Shown here: in pieces, positions 1-5,589 of the stretch
Layout of the letters: every line of letters begins with the position of its first letter
Position numbering within the stretch: the first letter of the stretch is position 1
Source of the DNA: Candidatus Latescibacterota bacterium
GTDB taxonomy: Bacteria > JAAXHH01
DNA: 8,232 bases
Assembly (NCBI GenBank): GCA_022821935.1
Contig: JAJECR010000166.1
Coordinates: forward strand, 1 to 8,232
Direction: 5' to 3'
Translations under genes and position numbers: made by a program
The notes under the pieces: model-generated
What the model was told of the DNA's origin: nothing
The model's database searches: none
The model's input: the letters and a program-made list of their open reading frames with translations, nothing else

Positions 1-8
1 GAGAGACA

Positions 9-437
9 TCAGCGTCGCTTCGGCAGGCTCGATAACGATCTGCCCGCTGACTGCTGCACCGTCACGGCAACACCCGCCGACGCGCTGCCAGAGGTCGCCG
101 TGATACGCGCCACACCGTTGCCAACAGCCGTCACAAGACCCTGCCCGCTCACCGTAGCCACGCCCAGATTGTTACTGGACCAGGCAACTGGAGCATTGTT
201 CAATGGAGAGCTATTCTGGTCAAAAACCCTGGCGGTCAACTGAATGGTCTGACCTATAGAGTTCAACCTGGGCGATGCAGGAGTTATCTCAATTCGGGTG
301 GGTACCAGAGATACGGGAGGGGGCGGTTCCGGTGGTTTTGGCTTTGTGGGACTGTCCTTGCCGCAGGTGGCCAGTGTCGTGAGGAGAAAACACAAGAAAA
401 CAGTTAGAAAAAGGTATCTACTACGTGCTGATCTCAT
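9..437 (-). CDS. Secreted Big_2 (Ig-like) domain lipoprotein, N-terminal part, frame broken near the window edge
   Basis: As read, 142 residues. The start at 437 gives a basic n-region (MRSARSR), a hydrophobic core at residues 8-23 and Cys25 in the context L-A-T-C. That resembles a lipobox, although Thr just before Cys is unusual. A Pro/Lys/Thr-rich linker (about 27-42) leads into one bacterial Ig-like domain, family Big_2, at about 47-130. It carries the typical phrases IEITP, IGQTIQLTA, WSSNN, VATVS, GLVTAVGNG and ARITATSGSA. An in-frame ATG at 506 would put 23 polar residues before the signal and is less likely. No clear Shine-Dalgarno precedes 437. The reading frame stops at 9-11, but the neighbouring frame from about 43 to 1 continues the family pattern (QIVIEPAEATLMSL), so the intact gene probably runs on beyond position 1. 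Such proteins are usually cell-surface or adhesive; the exact role is unknown. The gene is visibly less GC-rich than those to its right. Confidence 0.75.
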   Translation of the reverse strand: MRSARSRYLFLTVFLCFLLTTLATCGKDSPTKPKPPEPPPPVSLVPTRIEITPASPRLNSIGQTIQLTARVFDQNSSPLNNAPVAWSSNNLGVATVSGQGLVTAVGNGVARITATSGSASAGVAVTVQQSAGRSLSSLPKRR

Positions 438-477
438 GTTAAGTATAGCCAAGTTTTGGTTTCGATATGGATTTCCA

Positions 478-505
478 AAAATACATGGTCTTTCCGGTTT
501 GTCCA
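478..505 (-). promoter_or_regulatory. Possible sigma70-type promoter for the Big_2 gene
   Basis: On the minus strand TGGACA (500-505) is followed after 16 bases by TATTTT (478-483). These match the consensus at 5 of 6 and 4 of 6 positions. Transcription would start about 35 bases before the ATG at 437. A second match, TATACT, lies only four bases before the ATG and could give a near-leaderless message. This is motif matching only. Confidence 0.3.
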
Positions 506-568
506 TAGGGTGAAACCCGATCTTGCCACGGGTATCGTTAGACTAGAGATGACGGCCCAACTGGTCAC

Positions 569-596
569 TTGACAGTGGAATCATTACATTTACCAT
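569..596 (+). promoter_or_regulatory. Possible promoter upstream of ecfT-truA
   Basis: A perfect TTGACA (569-574) is followed after 16 bases by TACCAT (591-596), which matches the -10 consensus at 4 of 6 positions. It would leave a leader of about 140 bases before ecfT. The -10 overlaps the inverted repeat at 592-613, so a regulator could bind there; that is inference. Confidence 0.3.
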
Positions 597-613
597 TGTT
601 GCATGATAATGGT
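592..613. repeat. Inverted repeat / hairpin upstream of ecfT
   Basis: ACCATT (592-597) is the exact reverse complement of AATGGT (608-613). Allowing two G-U pairs, the stem extends to nine pairs around a GCAT loop. It is followed by a T-rich but interrupted stretch (TTTACTTTC). It could be an operator, a leader hairpin or a weak terminator. Confidence 0.4.
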
Positions 614-741
614 TTACTTTCAATTGTACACCGAATCTGTCTGGCAAGCCCGTCGTTTTTCTCTTTCCCTGGTTGAGTGAACCGTCGAATTCGATTCGGG
701 AAGACCTGGGACCAGTACTTTAACCTCATTCCAATGATCGC

Positions 742-1572
742 ATGCTCCAGAACCTGACGCTGGGACAGTTCTATCCCGGCGAGTCCTCCATACATCGGCT
801 GGACCCCCGCACCAAGCTGTGCGGCGCCCTGGCGCTGATGGCGGTGCTGGTCTGGGTGAAGACCCTGCCGCTCTTCTTTTTCATGCTGGCCACGGTGGCG
901 GTCCTGGTCCGGGTCTCCCACGTCCCGCCCCACCTGCTGCTGAACAACCTGAAGGCCTTCCGGCTGATCCTGATCATCACCTTCGCCGCCCACGCCTGCT
1001 TCACGCCGGGAGAAGCGGTGGTCATCGCGGGGTTCACGGTCCCGGGCCCGACCTGGGAGGGCCTGTTCCAGGGGGCGGTGTTCAGCCTGCGCCTGGTGGT
1101 CATCATGCTGATCGCGGCCCTGCTGATGCTGACCACGGCGCCACTGGACGTTTCGGACGGTATCGAGCGGCTGCTCAAGCCCCTTGAACGGTTCGGGCTG
1201 CCCGCCCACGAACTGGCCATGATGATGGTCATTGCCCTGCGGTTCATCCCGACGCTTGTGGAGGAAGCGGACCGCCTGCAGAAGGCCCAGGCCGCCCGGG
1301 GCGCCGACTTCACCGGGAATCCGATCCGGCGCGTCCGCAAAATGACCGCCCTGCTCGTGCCGCTCATGCTCTCGGCCTTCCGGCGGGCCGAGGAACTGGC
1401 CGTCGCCATGGAATCCCGCTGTTACCGGGGCGGGACCGGACGCACCCGGTTCCGCGTCATGGCCCTTGCCCGGAACGACTTCGTGGCCATCGCCGCCGTA
1501 GCGATCCTGCTCGTCCTCTGTGTTACCACGGCCATCATGAACAGCAGCGCCATGCTGAACAGCCTGTTCTGA
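742..1572 (+). CDS. ecfT: Energy-coupling factor transporter transmembrane protein EcfT
   Basis: EcfT is the membrane scaffold of ECF-type vitamin and metal importers; it joins the two EcfA ATPases to a substrate-binding S component. The 276-residue protein is of normal family length. It opens with the typical LGQFYPGESSIHRLDPRTK block, followed by hydrophobic segments at about 25-58, 72-88 and 108-131, a long helical domain and a last membrane helix at about 246-266. Two coupling motifs that contact the ATPases are visible: A-A-R-G at 184-187 and A-M-E-S-R-C-Y-R-G-G at 222-231, the second with Ser-Arg-Cys where many members have Ala-Arg-Gly. The end of the motif region (GGTGRTRFR) is also typical. 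truA follows after 43 bases, an order known from Firmicutes, but no ecfA genes precede it. No Shine-Dalgarno is seen before the ATG at 742. The transported substrate cannot be inferred. Confidence 0.93.
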   Translation: MLQNLTLGQFYPGESSIHRLDPRTKLCGALALMAVLVWVKTLPLFFFMLATVAVLVRVSHVPPHLLLNNLKAFRLILIITFAAHACFTPGEAVVIAGFTVPGPTWEGLFQGAVFSLRLVVIMLIAALLMLTTAPLDVSDGIERLLKPLERFGLPAHELAMMMVIALRFIPTLVEEADRLQKAQAARGADFTGNPIRRVRKMTALLVPLMLSAFRRAEELAVAMESRCYRGGTGRTRFRVMALARNDFVAIAAVAILLVLCVTTAIMNSSAMLNSLF

Positions 1573-1615
1573 TACGCGCTTGCCCTGAATTTACCTACCT
1601 CAACCCGGCGATACC

Positions 1616-2362
1616 ATGCGCACCCTGGTCTTGAAGATCGAATACGACGGCACCGATTTCCTCGGCTGGCAGCTCCAACCTGAAGGACGGACCGTGCAGG
1701 GCGTCCTGGAGGAGGCGATGCGCAGGATACTGCAGACTGAAATCCGAGCGACCGCGGCGGGCCGCACCGACGCCGGAGTACACGCCGCCGGCCAGGTCGT
1801 CCACTTCAGGTCGGATACGGCCATGGTGGTGGATCGGTTGAAGAAGGGTTTGAATGGAGTGCTGCCGGCCGACGTGCGCGTGCTTGAAGCAGCGCGGGCG
1901 CCCGATGACTTCCACGCCCGGTTCAGTGCGGTGGGACGCCGCTATCGCTTCCGGATCATCCGGCGCCCGAGCGCCATGCGCCGGCACCATGCCTGGCACG
2001 TGGCTTACCCGCTGGACGTAGACGCCATGCGCCGCGCCTGCTCGCCGCTGGTCGGCTGCCACGATTTCACTTCTTTCTGCCAGGCCACGTCGACGGCCGA
2101 CGGCACAGTATGCGAGGTGCGGGAACTGGACTGGGTCGAGGAGGCCGACGAGCTTCGGCTGTGGATCGAGGCGAACCGCTTCCTCCACCACATGGTTCGG
2201 GCCATCGTGGGCACGGCCGTGGATATCGGGCGGGGCCGATGGCCGGAACGGGTCATGGCGGAGATGCTGGAGGCGAAGGACCGCCGGGCGGCGGGCGCCA
2301 ACGCCCCGGCGCACGGGCTTTGCCTGGAATCGGTACGCTATCCTTCCGAATTCGGGATCTGA
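1616..2362 (+). CDS. truA: tRNA pseudouridine(38-40) synthase TruA
   Basis: TruA isomerises uridine to pseudouridine at positions 38-40 in the anticodon arm of many tRNAs, in the cytosol and without a cofactor. At 248 residues it has the usual length. It starts with the family signature KIEYDGTDFLGWQ (7-19) and has the catalytic GRTDAGVHA motif at 49-57, with Asp52 as the nucleophile. It then has GCHDFTSF in the middle of the second half and NRFLHHMVRAIVGT near the C-terminus. The final LESVRY is the normal family ending, so the stop at 2362 is real. It is probably cotranscribed with ecfT, 43 bases upstream. Its last 25 bases overlap the end of trmJ on the other strand. No strong Shine-Dalgarno precedes the ATG. 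Confidence 0.97.
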   Translation: MRTLVLKIEYDGTDFLGWQLQPEGRTVQGVLEEAMRRILQTEIRATAAGRTDAGVHAAGQVVHFRSDTAMVVDRLKKGLNGVLPADVRVLEAARAPDDFHARFSAVGRRYRFRIIRRPSAMRRHHAWHVAYPLDVDAMRRACSPLVGCHDFTSFCQATSTADGTVCEVRELDWVEEADELRLWIEANRFLHHMVRAIVGTAVDIGRGRWPERVMAEMLEAKDRRAAGANAPAHGLCLESVRYPSEFGI

Positions 2363-3201
2363 GGACCGCTCGATCCGGTGGGATCGGGTTGACCGTCTGA
2401 TTTCGAGGTCTGAGGACCCGCCGCTTCGGGCGGACCGGGCGATTCGGCGCGCCGCTCCACGAAGGCGTCGATTTCATCACACACCTTGTGGACCACGGCG
2501 ACGTCGCGCTGTTCCAGGCGCAGGCTGCGGCGCAAGACGCGCCGCATTGACCGCAGAAAGGTCTCCTCGCTCGGCGTGGACGCGAAGCCGACCTTGAGCA
2601 GCGTTTCGTGGACGCGGTGGGTAATGCGTTCGACGTCCTGGTTTTCGGCCAGTCGCACCTCGGAAGCCGGCAGCGCGGCTCCACCGACACGAAACAGTTC
2701 GTAGGCGCAGACCATGACGGACTGGGCCAGGTTCAAGGAAGGATAGGTCGTCGCCGCGGGGATCCGGGCGATGACGTTGCAGCGCTGCAGTTCGTCGTTC
2801 AGCAGGCCGCGGTCCTCCCGCCCGAAAAGCATCCCGGCGGGCTGGTTCCGGGCGACGGCGGCCAGTTCGGCGCAGGCCTGGTCGATGGGCTGGATGGGGT
2901 TCAGCCAGATGCCGCGCGTGCGGTTGGTCGTGCCGACGACGAGGGTGAGGTCATTCACCGCCTCCTCCAGCGTCGGTACGACTCGGGCGGCATCGAGGAT
3001 CTCACCGGCGCCGTGGGCCATCCAACGGGCCTCGGCCTCGTGGCGGAATTCGACGGGGTTGACCAGGACAAGCCGGGAAAGACCCATGGTCGTCATCGCC
3101 CGCGCAACGGCGCCGATGTTCCCCGGCACTTTCGGTTCTACGAGTACGATGTGTATACGGGAGAAAAAGTCCGGTGCGATGCTTTCCGATCGATCAGCCA
3201 T
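2338..3201 (-). CDS. trmJ: tRNA (cytidine/uridine-2'-O-)-methyltransferase TrmJ, SpoU/TrmH (SPOUT) family
   Basis: The protein is predicted to transfer a methyl group from S-adenosylmethionine to the 2'-hydroxyl of nucleotide 32 in tRNA. All three SPOUT motifs are present: PGNIGAVARAM (26-36, with conserved Asn28 and Arg34), MLFGREDRGLLNDEL (124-138) and YPSLNLAQSVMVCAYEL (153-169), which forms the knotted cofactor site. At 287 residues it is longer than the E. coli enzyme (246). The excess is a C-terminal tail after about residue 248 rich in Pro, Gly and Ser, containing a duplicated GPQ-x-x-x-S unit. The ATG at 3201 lies 13 bases after the ccmD-like stop, so it is the last gene of the ccm transcript. 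No Shine-Dalgarno is evident. Substrate choice (TrmJ rather than another SpoU member) rests on the motif wording and is likely but not proven. Confidence 0.9.
   Translation of the reverse strand: MADRSESIAPDFFSRIHIVLVEPKVPGNIGAVARAMTTMGLSRLVLVNPVEFRHEAEARWMAHGAGEILDAARVVPTLEEAVNDLTLVVGTTNRTRGIWLNPIQPIDQACAELAAVARNQPAGMLFGREDRGLLNDELQRCNVIARIPAATTYPSLNLAQSVMVCAYELFRVGGAALPASEVRLAENQDVERITHRVHETLLKVGFASTPSEETFLRSMRRVLRRSLRLEQRDVAVVHKVCDEIDAFVERRAESPGPPEAAGPQTSKSDGQPDPTGSSGPQIPNSEG
2351..2418. repeat. Imperfect direct repeat in the truA/trmJ overlap area
   Basis: TTCGGGATCTGAGGACC (2351-2367) recurs as TTCGAGGTCTGAGGACC (2402-2418), with 15 of 17 bases identical and 51 bases between starts. In the trmJ frame the copies encode G-P-Q-I-P-N-S and G-P-Q-T-S-K-S. 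The first copy also spans the truA stop codon, so the trmJ tail seems to have grown by a small local duplication. Confidence 0.6.
2368..2389 (+). terminator. Hairpin just after truA; possible terminator without a T-run
   Basis: CGATCC (2371-2376) pairs perfectly with GGATCG (2381-2386) around GGTG. With G-U pairs the stem reaches nine pairs (2368-2376 with 2381-2389). It begins six bases after the truA stop codon. No T-tract follows on either strand, so it is not a standard intrinsic terminator. It lies inside the coding tail of trmJ and may only slow convergent transcripts or block 3' decay. Confidence 0.3.
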
Positions 3202-3214
3202 GGGCTTTACCGGG

Positions 3215-3382
3215 TCAGGCCTGGCCCTCTTCCTTCGACTCCAGCTTGTCCACGGCGGCCTTCAGTTCGGCGATCTCCGCTTCCAGCTTCTTTTCGCGAC
3301 CGGCGATCGTGAAGAGGTACAGGAACAGCCCGACCCATATCAGCGTGTAGGCAGAAAACAAATACCAGAAGTTCTGATCCAC
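3215..3382 (-). CDS. ccmD: CcmD-like small membrane protein
   Basis: This 55-residue protein has one membrane helix at about 6-27 (WYLFSAYTLIWVGLFLYLFT), then a basic charged patch (GREKK) and a heptad-like cytosolic helix rich in Glu, Lys, Leu and Ala. Size, topology and place directly after ccmC are those of CcmD, which helps release holo-CcmE from the CcmABC complex. I chose the GTG at 3382 because AGGAG (3393-3397) lies ten bases before it and the membrane helix follows at once. The longer frame starting at 3490 would add 36 polar residues of no family character and would overlap ccmC. CcmD is poorly conserved in sequence, so the name rests on topology and context. The coiled-coil tail is fairly prominent for so small a protein. 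Confidence 0.8.
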   Translation of the reverse strand: MDQNFWYLFSAYTLIWVGLFLYLFTIAGREKKLEAEIAELKAAVDKLESKEEGQA

Positions 3383-3392
3383 GGTTTTCGAT

Positions 3393-3397
3393 CTCCT
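3393..3397 (-). promoter_or_regulatory. Ribosome binding site that selects the GTG start of the ccmD-like gene
   Basis: AGGAG on the minus strand is ten bases before the GTG at 3382, within the 94-base gap after ccmC. It supports the short form of this gene over the longer open frame. Confidence 0.6.
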
Positions 3398-3476
3398 TCG
3401 ATCCTGAATGCGCTCCTGAAAATACCCGGCCCGGAAATCGCCTTCTGTCCGGCTCAGGCCGGTCGACCGACCCGGC

Positions 3477-4199
3477 TCAAACCCCGACACTGCCGGGATG
3501 CCGGTGCTCCACGCGTTCCCGCAGATCCTCGGCCTCGTCGCGCAGCCGCTCCAGCGCCATCCGCCGTTGCATGAGGTAGAAGAACAGCAGGGTGAAGACG
3601 ACCGCCGACACGCCCAGCGCGATGCGCATGTCGACCTCCATGCCCGCGCCGAGCCCCTCCTCCGTCATGACCAGGGAGTCGGGGTGCAGGCCCCGCCACC
3701 ACATGGTCGCGAAATGGATGAAGGGGATATCGATCGTGCCGAGGATGCCCAGCACGGCGAGGAGGGTCTTCACCTGCGGCATGTCGTCTCCGTAGACCCG
3801 AAGCATCAGGTAGGCCACGTAGATGAGCCAGAGGATCATGGAGAAAGTGAGACGGGGGTCCCAGGTCCACCACGTGCCCCACACCGGCTTGCCCCAGATC
3901 GGTCCGGTGATCATCACGAAACAACAGAAGACGAACCCGACTTCCGCGGCGCTGTAGGCCACGATGTCCCACCTGCGCTCCCGCAGCCACAGGTAGACGA
4001 CGCTCGAAACGCCCACCAGCACGAAGGCGAACTCCGCGATCCATGCGGAAGCGACGTGGAAATACATGATCCGCTGCACGTCGCCCATGACCCGCTCCCG
4101 AGGCGCCCAGATCAGCGAGAGGTAGAGGGTGGCGACCAGTCCGACAAGACAGATGAGGCCGAAGGGCGTGATGCGCAGGCGGGCGGCTATACCGGCCAT
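3477..4199 (-). CDS. ccmC: Heme exporter/handling protein CcmC (cytochrome c biogenesis)
   Basis: CcmC presents heme on the periplasmic face and, with CcmD, attaches it to CcmE. With the start at 4199 the protein has 240 residues and six membrane segments. The tryptophan-rich WWD heme-handling loop, GPIWGKPVWGTWWTWDPRLT, lies at 99-118. Conserved histidines in the expected places are His48 (MYFHVASAW) and His162 (IPFIHFATMWWR), which correspond to the two heme ligands known for this family. An ATG two codons earlier (4205) overlaps the ccmB stop as ATGA, but GGAGG at 4207-4211 is seven bases before 4199 and only one before 4205, so 4199 is the better start. The C-terminus is a charged cytosolic helix. 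It belongs to the ccmA-ccmB-ccmC-ccmD block. CcmF shares the WWD motif but is more than twice as long. Confidence 0.96.
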   Translation of the reverse strand: MAGIAARLRITPFGLICLVGLVATLYLSLIWAPRERVMGDVQRIMYFHVASAWIAEFAFVLVGVSSVVYLWLRERRWDIVAYSAAEVGFVFCCFVMITGPIWGKPVWGTWWTWDPRLTFSMILWLIYVAYLMLRVYGDDMPQVKTLLAVLGILGTIDIPFIHFATMWWRGLHPDSLVMTEEGLGAGMEVDMRIALGVSAVVFTLLFFYLMQRRMALERLRDEAEDLRERVEHRHPGSVGV

Positions 4200-4201
4200 T
4201 T

Positions 4202-4882
4202 TCATTCCTCCACGATATACTCGAACAGCATGACCGACGCGACCAGGAACACGACCGTGAAAACCGAAAGCAGCCTGATCCAGTTCGCCATGTCCTGCCA
4301 GTCGCCGCCCTCGAAGGCGGTCCGCGTCGTCTCCACCAGCGCGATCAGCACGGGAGAGGCGACAGGCAACAGCAGGACAGGCAGCATTACGTCCCGCATG
4401 CGCGTGTTGACGGCCACGGCAGCGAACAGGGTGGCGACGGACGAAAATCCGACCGTTCCCAGAATGAAGATCACCAACAGTTTAGACAGATATGGCAGGA
4501 TTGTCATGTTGAAAAACAGCACGAACAGAGGTAGCACCGCCAGCTGGACCAGGCCGATGAGCGTGATATTGCCCAATAGCTTGCCCAGGAATATGGATCC
4601 GCGGTCGATGGGCGCGAGGAGCAGCCCATCGAAGGTTCCCCGGTCCTTTTCCGGCGAGAAGGAACGGCTCGCGCTCAGCATGCCCGCGAAGGCGAAGGCC
4701 ACCCAGATCATGCCCGGGACCACGCGCCGCATGAAGTCCGCCCCCGCGTTGAAGGCGAAGTTGAAGATGACCACGACGATCAGCGAGAAGACGAACATGG
4801 TCACGACCCGCTCGCGGGTCCGGTACTCCACGAGCATGTCCTTGCGGTAGATCTGCCATGACTGGGCGAGAAAGGAGCTCAT
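4202..4882 (-). CDS. ccmB: Heme exporter protein CcmB (ABC transporter membrane subunit)
   Basis: CcmB is the membrane partner of the CcmA ATPase; with CcmC and CcmD it forms the complex that frees heme-loaded CcmE. The 226 residues match the family length (about 220). The protein begins with the amphipathic, basic stretch WQIYRKDMLVEYRTRERV typical of CcmB. It shows six hydrophobic helices at about 26-43, 57-70, 98-125, 132-155, 164-182 and 201-221. Between helices 2 and 3 lies the family loop SFSPEKDRGTFDGLLLAPIDRGSIFLGK region (about 74-101, key residues Glu78, Lys79, Asp80 and Arg81). Its ATG overlaps the ccmA stop as ATGA (4879-4882), so translation is probably coupled; no good Shine-Dalgarno is needed or seen. 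Confidence 0.95.
   Translation of the reverse strand: MSSFLAQSWQIYRKDMLVEYRTRERVVTMFVFSLIVVVIFNFAFNAGADFMRRVVPGMIWVAFAFAGMLSASRSFSPEKDRGTFDGLLLAPIDRGSIFLGKLLGNITLIGLVQLAVLPLFVLFFNMTILPYLSKLLVIFILGTVGFSSVATLFAAVAVNTRMRDVMLPVLLLPVASPVLIALVETTRTAFEGGDWQDMANWIRLLSVFTVVFLVASVMLFEYIVEE
4207..4211 (-). promoter_or_regulatory. Ribosome binding site of ccmC, inside the ccmB coding end
   Basis: A full GGAGG lies in the last codons of ccmB. Spacing is seven bases to the ATG at 4199 and one base to the ATG at 4205, so it argues for the downstream start. Confidence 0.65.
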
Positions 4883-5589
4883 GAGGCGTGGTTCCGGTAA
4901 GCCCGTTCCAACTCGCCACGGGACAGGCCGCTTGCCTCGGCCTCGAATACGAGGCGGCCGCGGTTCAGGATGGCGACGTGGTCGGCTGATTCCAGTCCGC
5001 GGACCAGGTCGTGGGTCACCAGCAGAATCGTCTTGTTCCGCGCGGTCAGGATCGTTTTCAGCATAGTCAGCGCGTCCTGGTCCAGTCCCGAGAAGGGTTC
5101 GTCGAGCAACAGGATGTCCGGGTCGTGCAACAGGGCGCGGGCCAGCGCCACCCGCTGGTTCATGCCGCGCGAAAGCGTGCGGACCGGGCTTCCCGCCCTT
5201 GCCTCCATGCCCACCGTTCGCAACAGTTCTTCTATCCGTTCCTTTCGGTTCTCGATCCGGTACAGGTTACCGTAAAACCGCAGGTTCTCCAGTACGGTCA
5301 GTTCGTCATAAAGATAGGTCTGGTAGGAAAGCGCGCCGATCCGCTTTCCCAGGGACTCGTCGCGGTCCTTCGTGATCTCATCGCCGTCAAGGAACACCTG
5401 GCCGCGGGATGGGCGCACGAGCCCGGCGATGATGCCCAGCAGAGTCGACTTGCCCGCGCCGTTGGGACCGAACAGGGCCATCAAGGATCCCGGCGCCACT
5501 TCCAAATCCACCCGGTGCAGGGCCCGGAAACGGCCGAAGGTCTTGGTCAACTGGCGTATGCTGATGCCCGGGGCGGATCGGTCAACCAT
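4879..5589 (-). CDS. ccmA: Heme exporter ATP-binding protein CcmA
   Basis: CcmA is the ABC ATPase whose ATP hydrolysis releases holo-CcmE from the CcmABCD complex at the inner membrane. In 236 residues it has Walker A GPNGAGKST (41-49), Q-loop Gln90, signature LSRGM (139-143, followed by NQR), Walker B ILLLDEP (159-165, catalytic Glu164), D-loop SGLD (167-170) and switch His193. The family start ISIRQLTKTFGRFRALHRVDLEV is close to the N-terminus. I chose the ATG at 5589 because GGGAG lies five bases before it; the longer frame from 5667 adds 26 residues without family character. It overlaps the upstream gene by eight bases and ccmB by four. Domain sequence alone would also allow another ABC-2 exporter ATPase; the ccmB-ccmC neighbours settle the name. 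Confidence 0.94.
   Translation of the reverse strand: MVDRSAPGISIRQLTKTFGRFRALHRVDLEVAPGSLMALFGPNGAGKSTLLGIIAGLVRPSRGQVFLDGDEITKDRDESLGKRIGALSYQTYLYDELTVLENLRFYGNLYRIENRKERIEELLRTVGMEARAGSPVRTLSRGMNQRVALARALLHDPDILLLDEPFSGLDQDALTMLKTILTARNKTILLVTHDLVRGLESADHVAILNRGRLVFEAEASGLSRGELERAYRNHAS

Larger units (their letters stand above)
438..741. other. Non-coding divergent region between the Big_2 gene and ecfT
   Basis: This stretch of about 300 bases lies between two genes that point away from each other. I see no credible coding sequence in it; open frames here are short or run antisense to ecfT. It is clearly richer in A and T than ecfT, and the change is abrupt at about 735-741. It holds two mutually exclusive small stems (GGGT 508-511 with ACCC 515-518; CCCG 516-519 with CGGG 529-532), a TTGACA box at 569-574 and an inverted repeat at 592-613. 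No recognisable riboswitch and no remnant of an ecfA ATPase gene was found just before ecfT. Confidence 0.6.

Noticed and set aside
565..1209. Minus-strand open frame opposite ecfT
   Set aside because: Composition is Arg/Gln/His/Asp-rich as expected for an antisense shadow of a GC-rich gene; ecfT has clear family motifs in the plus frame.
3460..3469. Ten-base palindrome CGGTCGACCG between ccmC and the ccmD-like gene
   Set aside because: Short GC-rich palindromes are expected by chance at this base composition; no second copy or promoter lies next to it.
3383..3490. Longer form of the ccmD-like protein starting at 3490
   Set aside because: It would overlap ccmC by 14 bases and add 36 non-family residues; the GTG at 3382 has an AGGAG and begins directly before the membrane helix.
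3498..4850. Long (450-codon) plus-strand open frame across ccmB and ccmC
   Set aside because: It is antisense to two genes with unmistakable CcmB and CcmC sequence, has no family features, and is His/Asp/Arg-rich in the way of GC-driven shadow frames.
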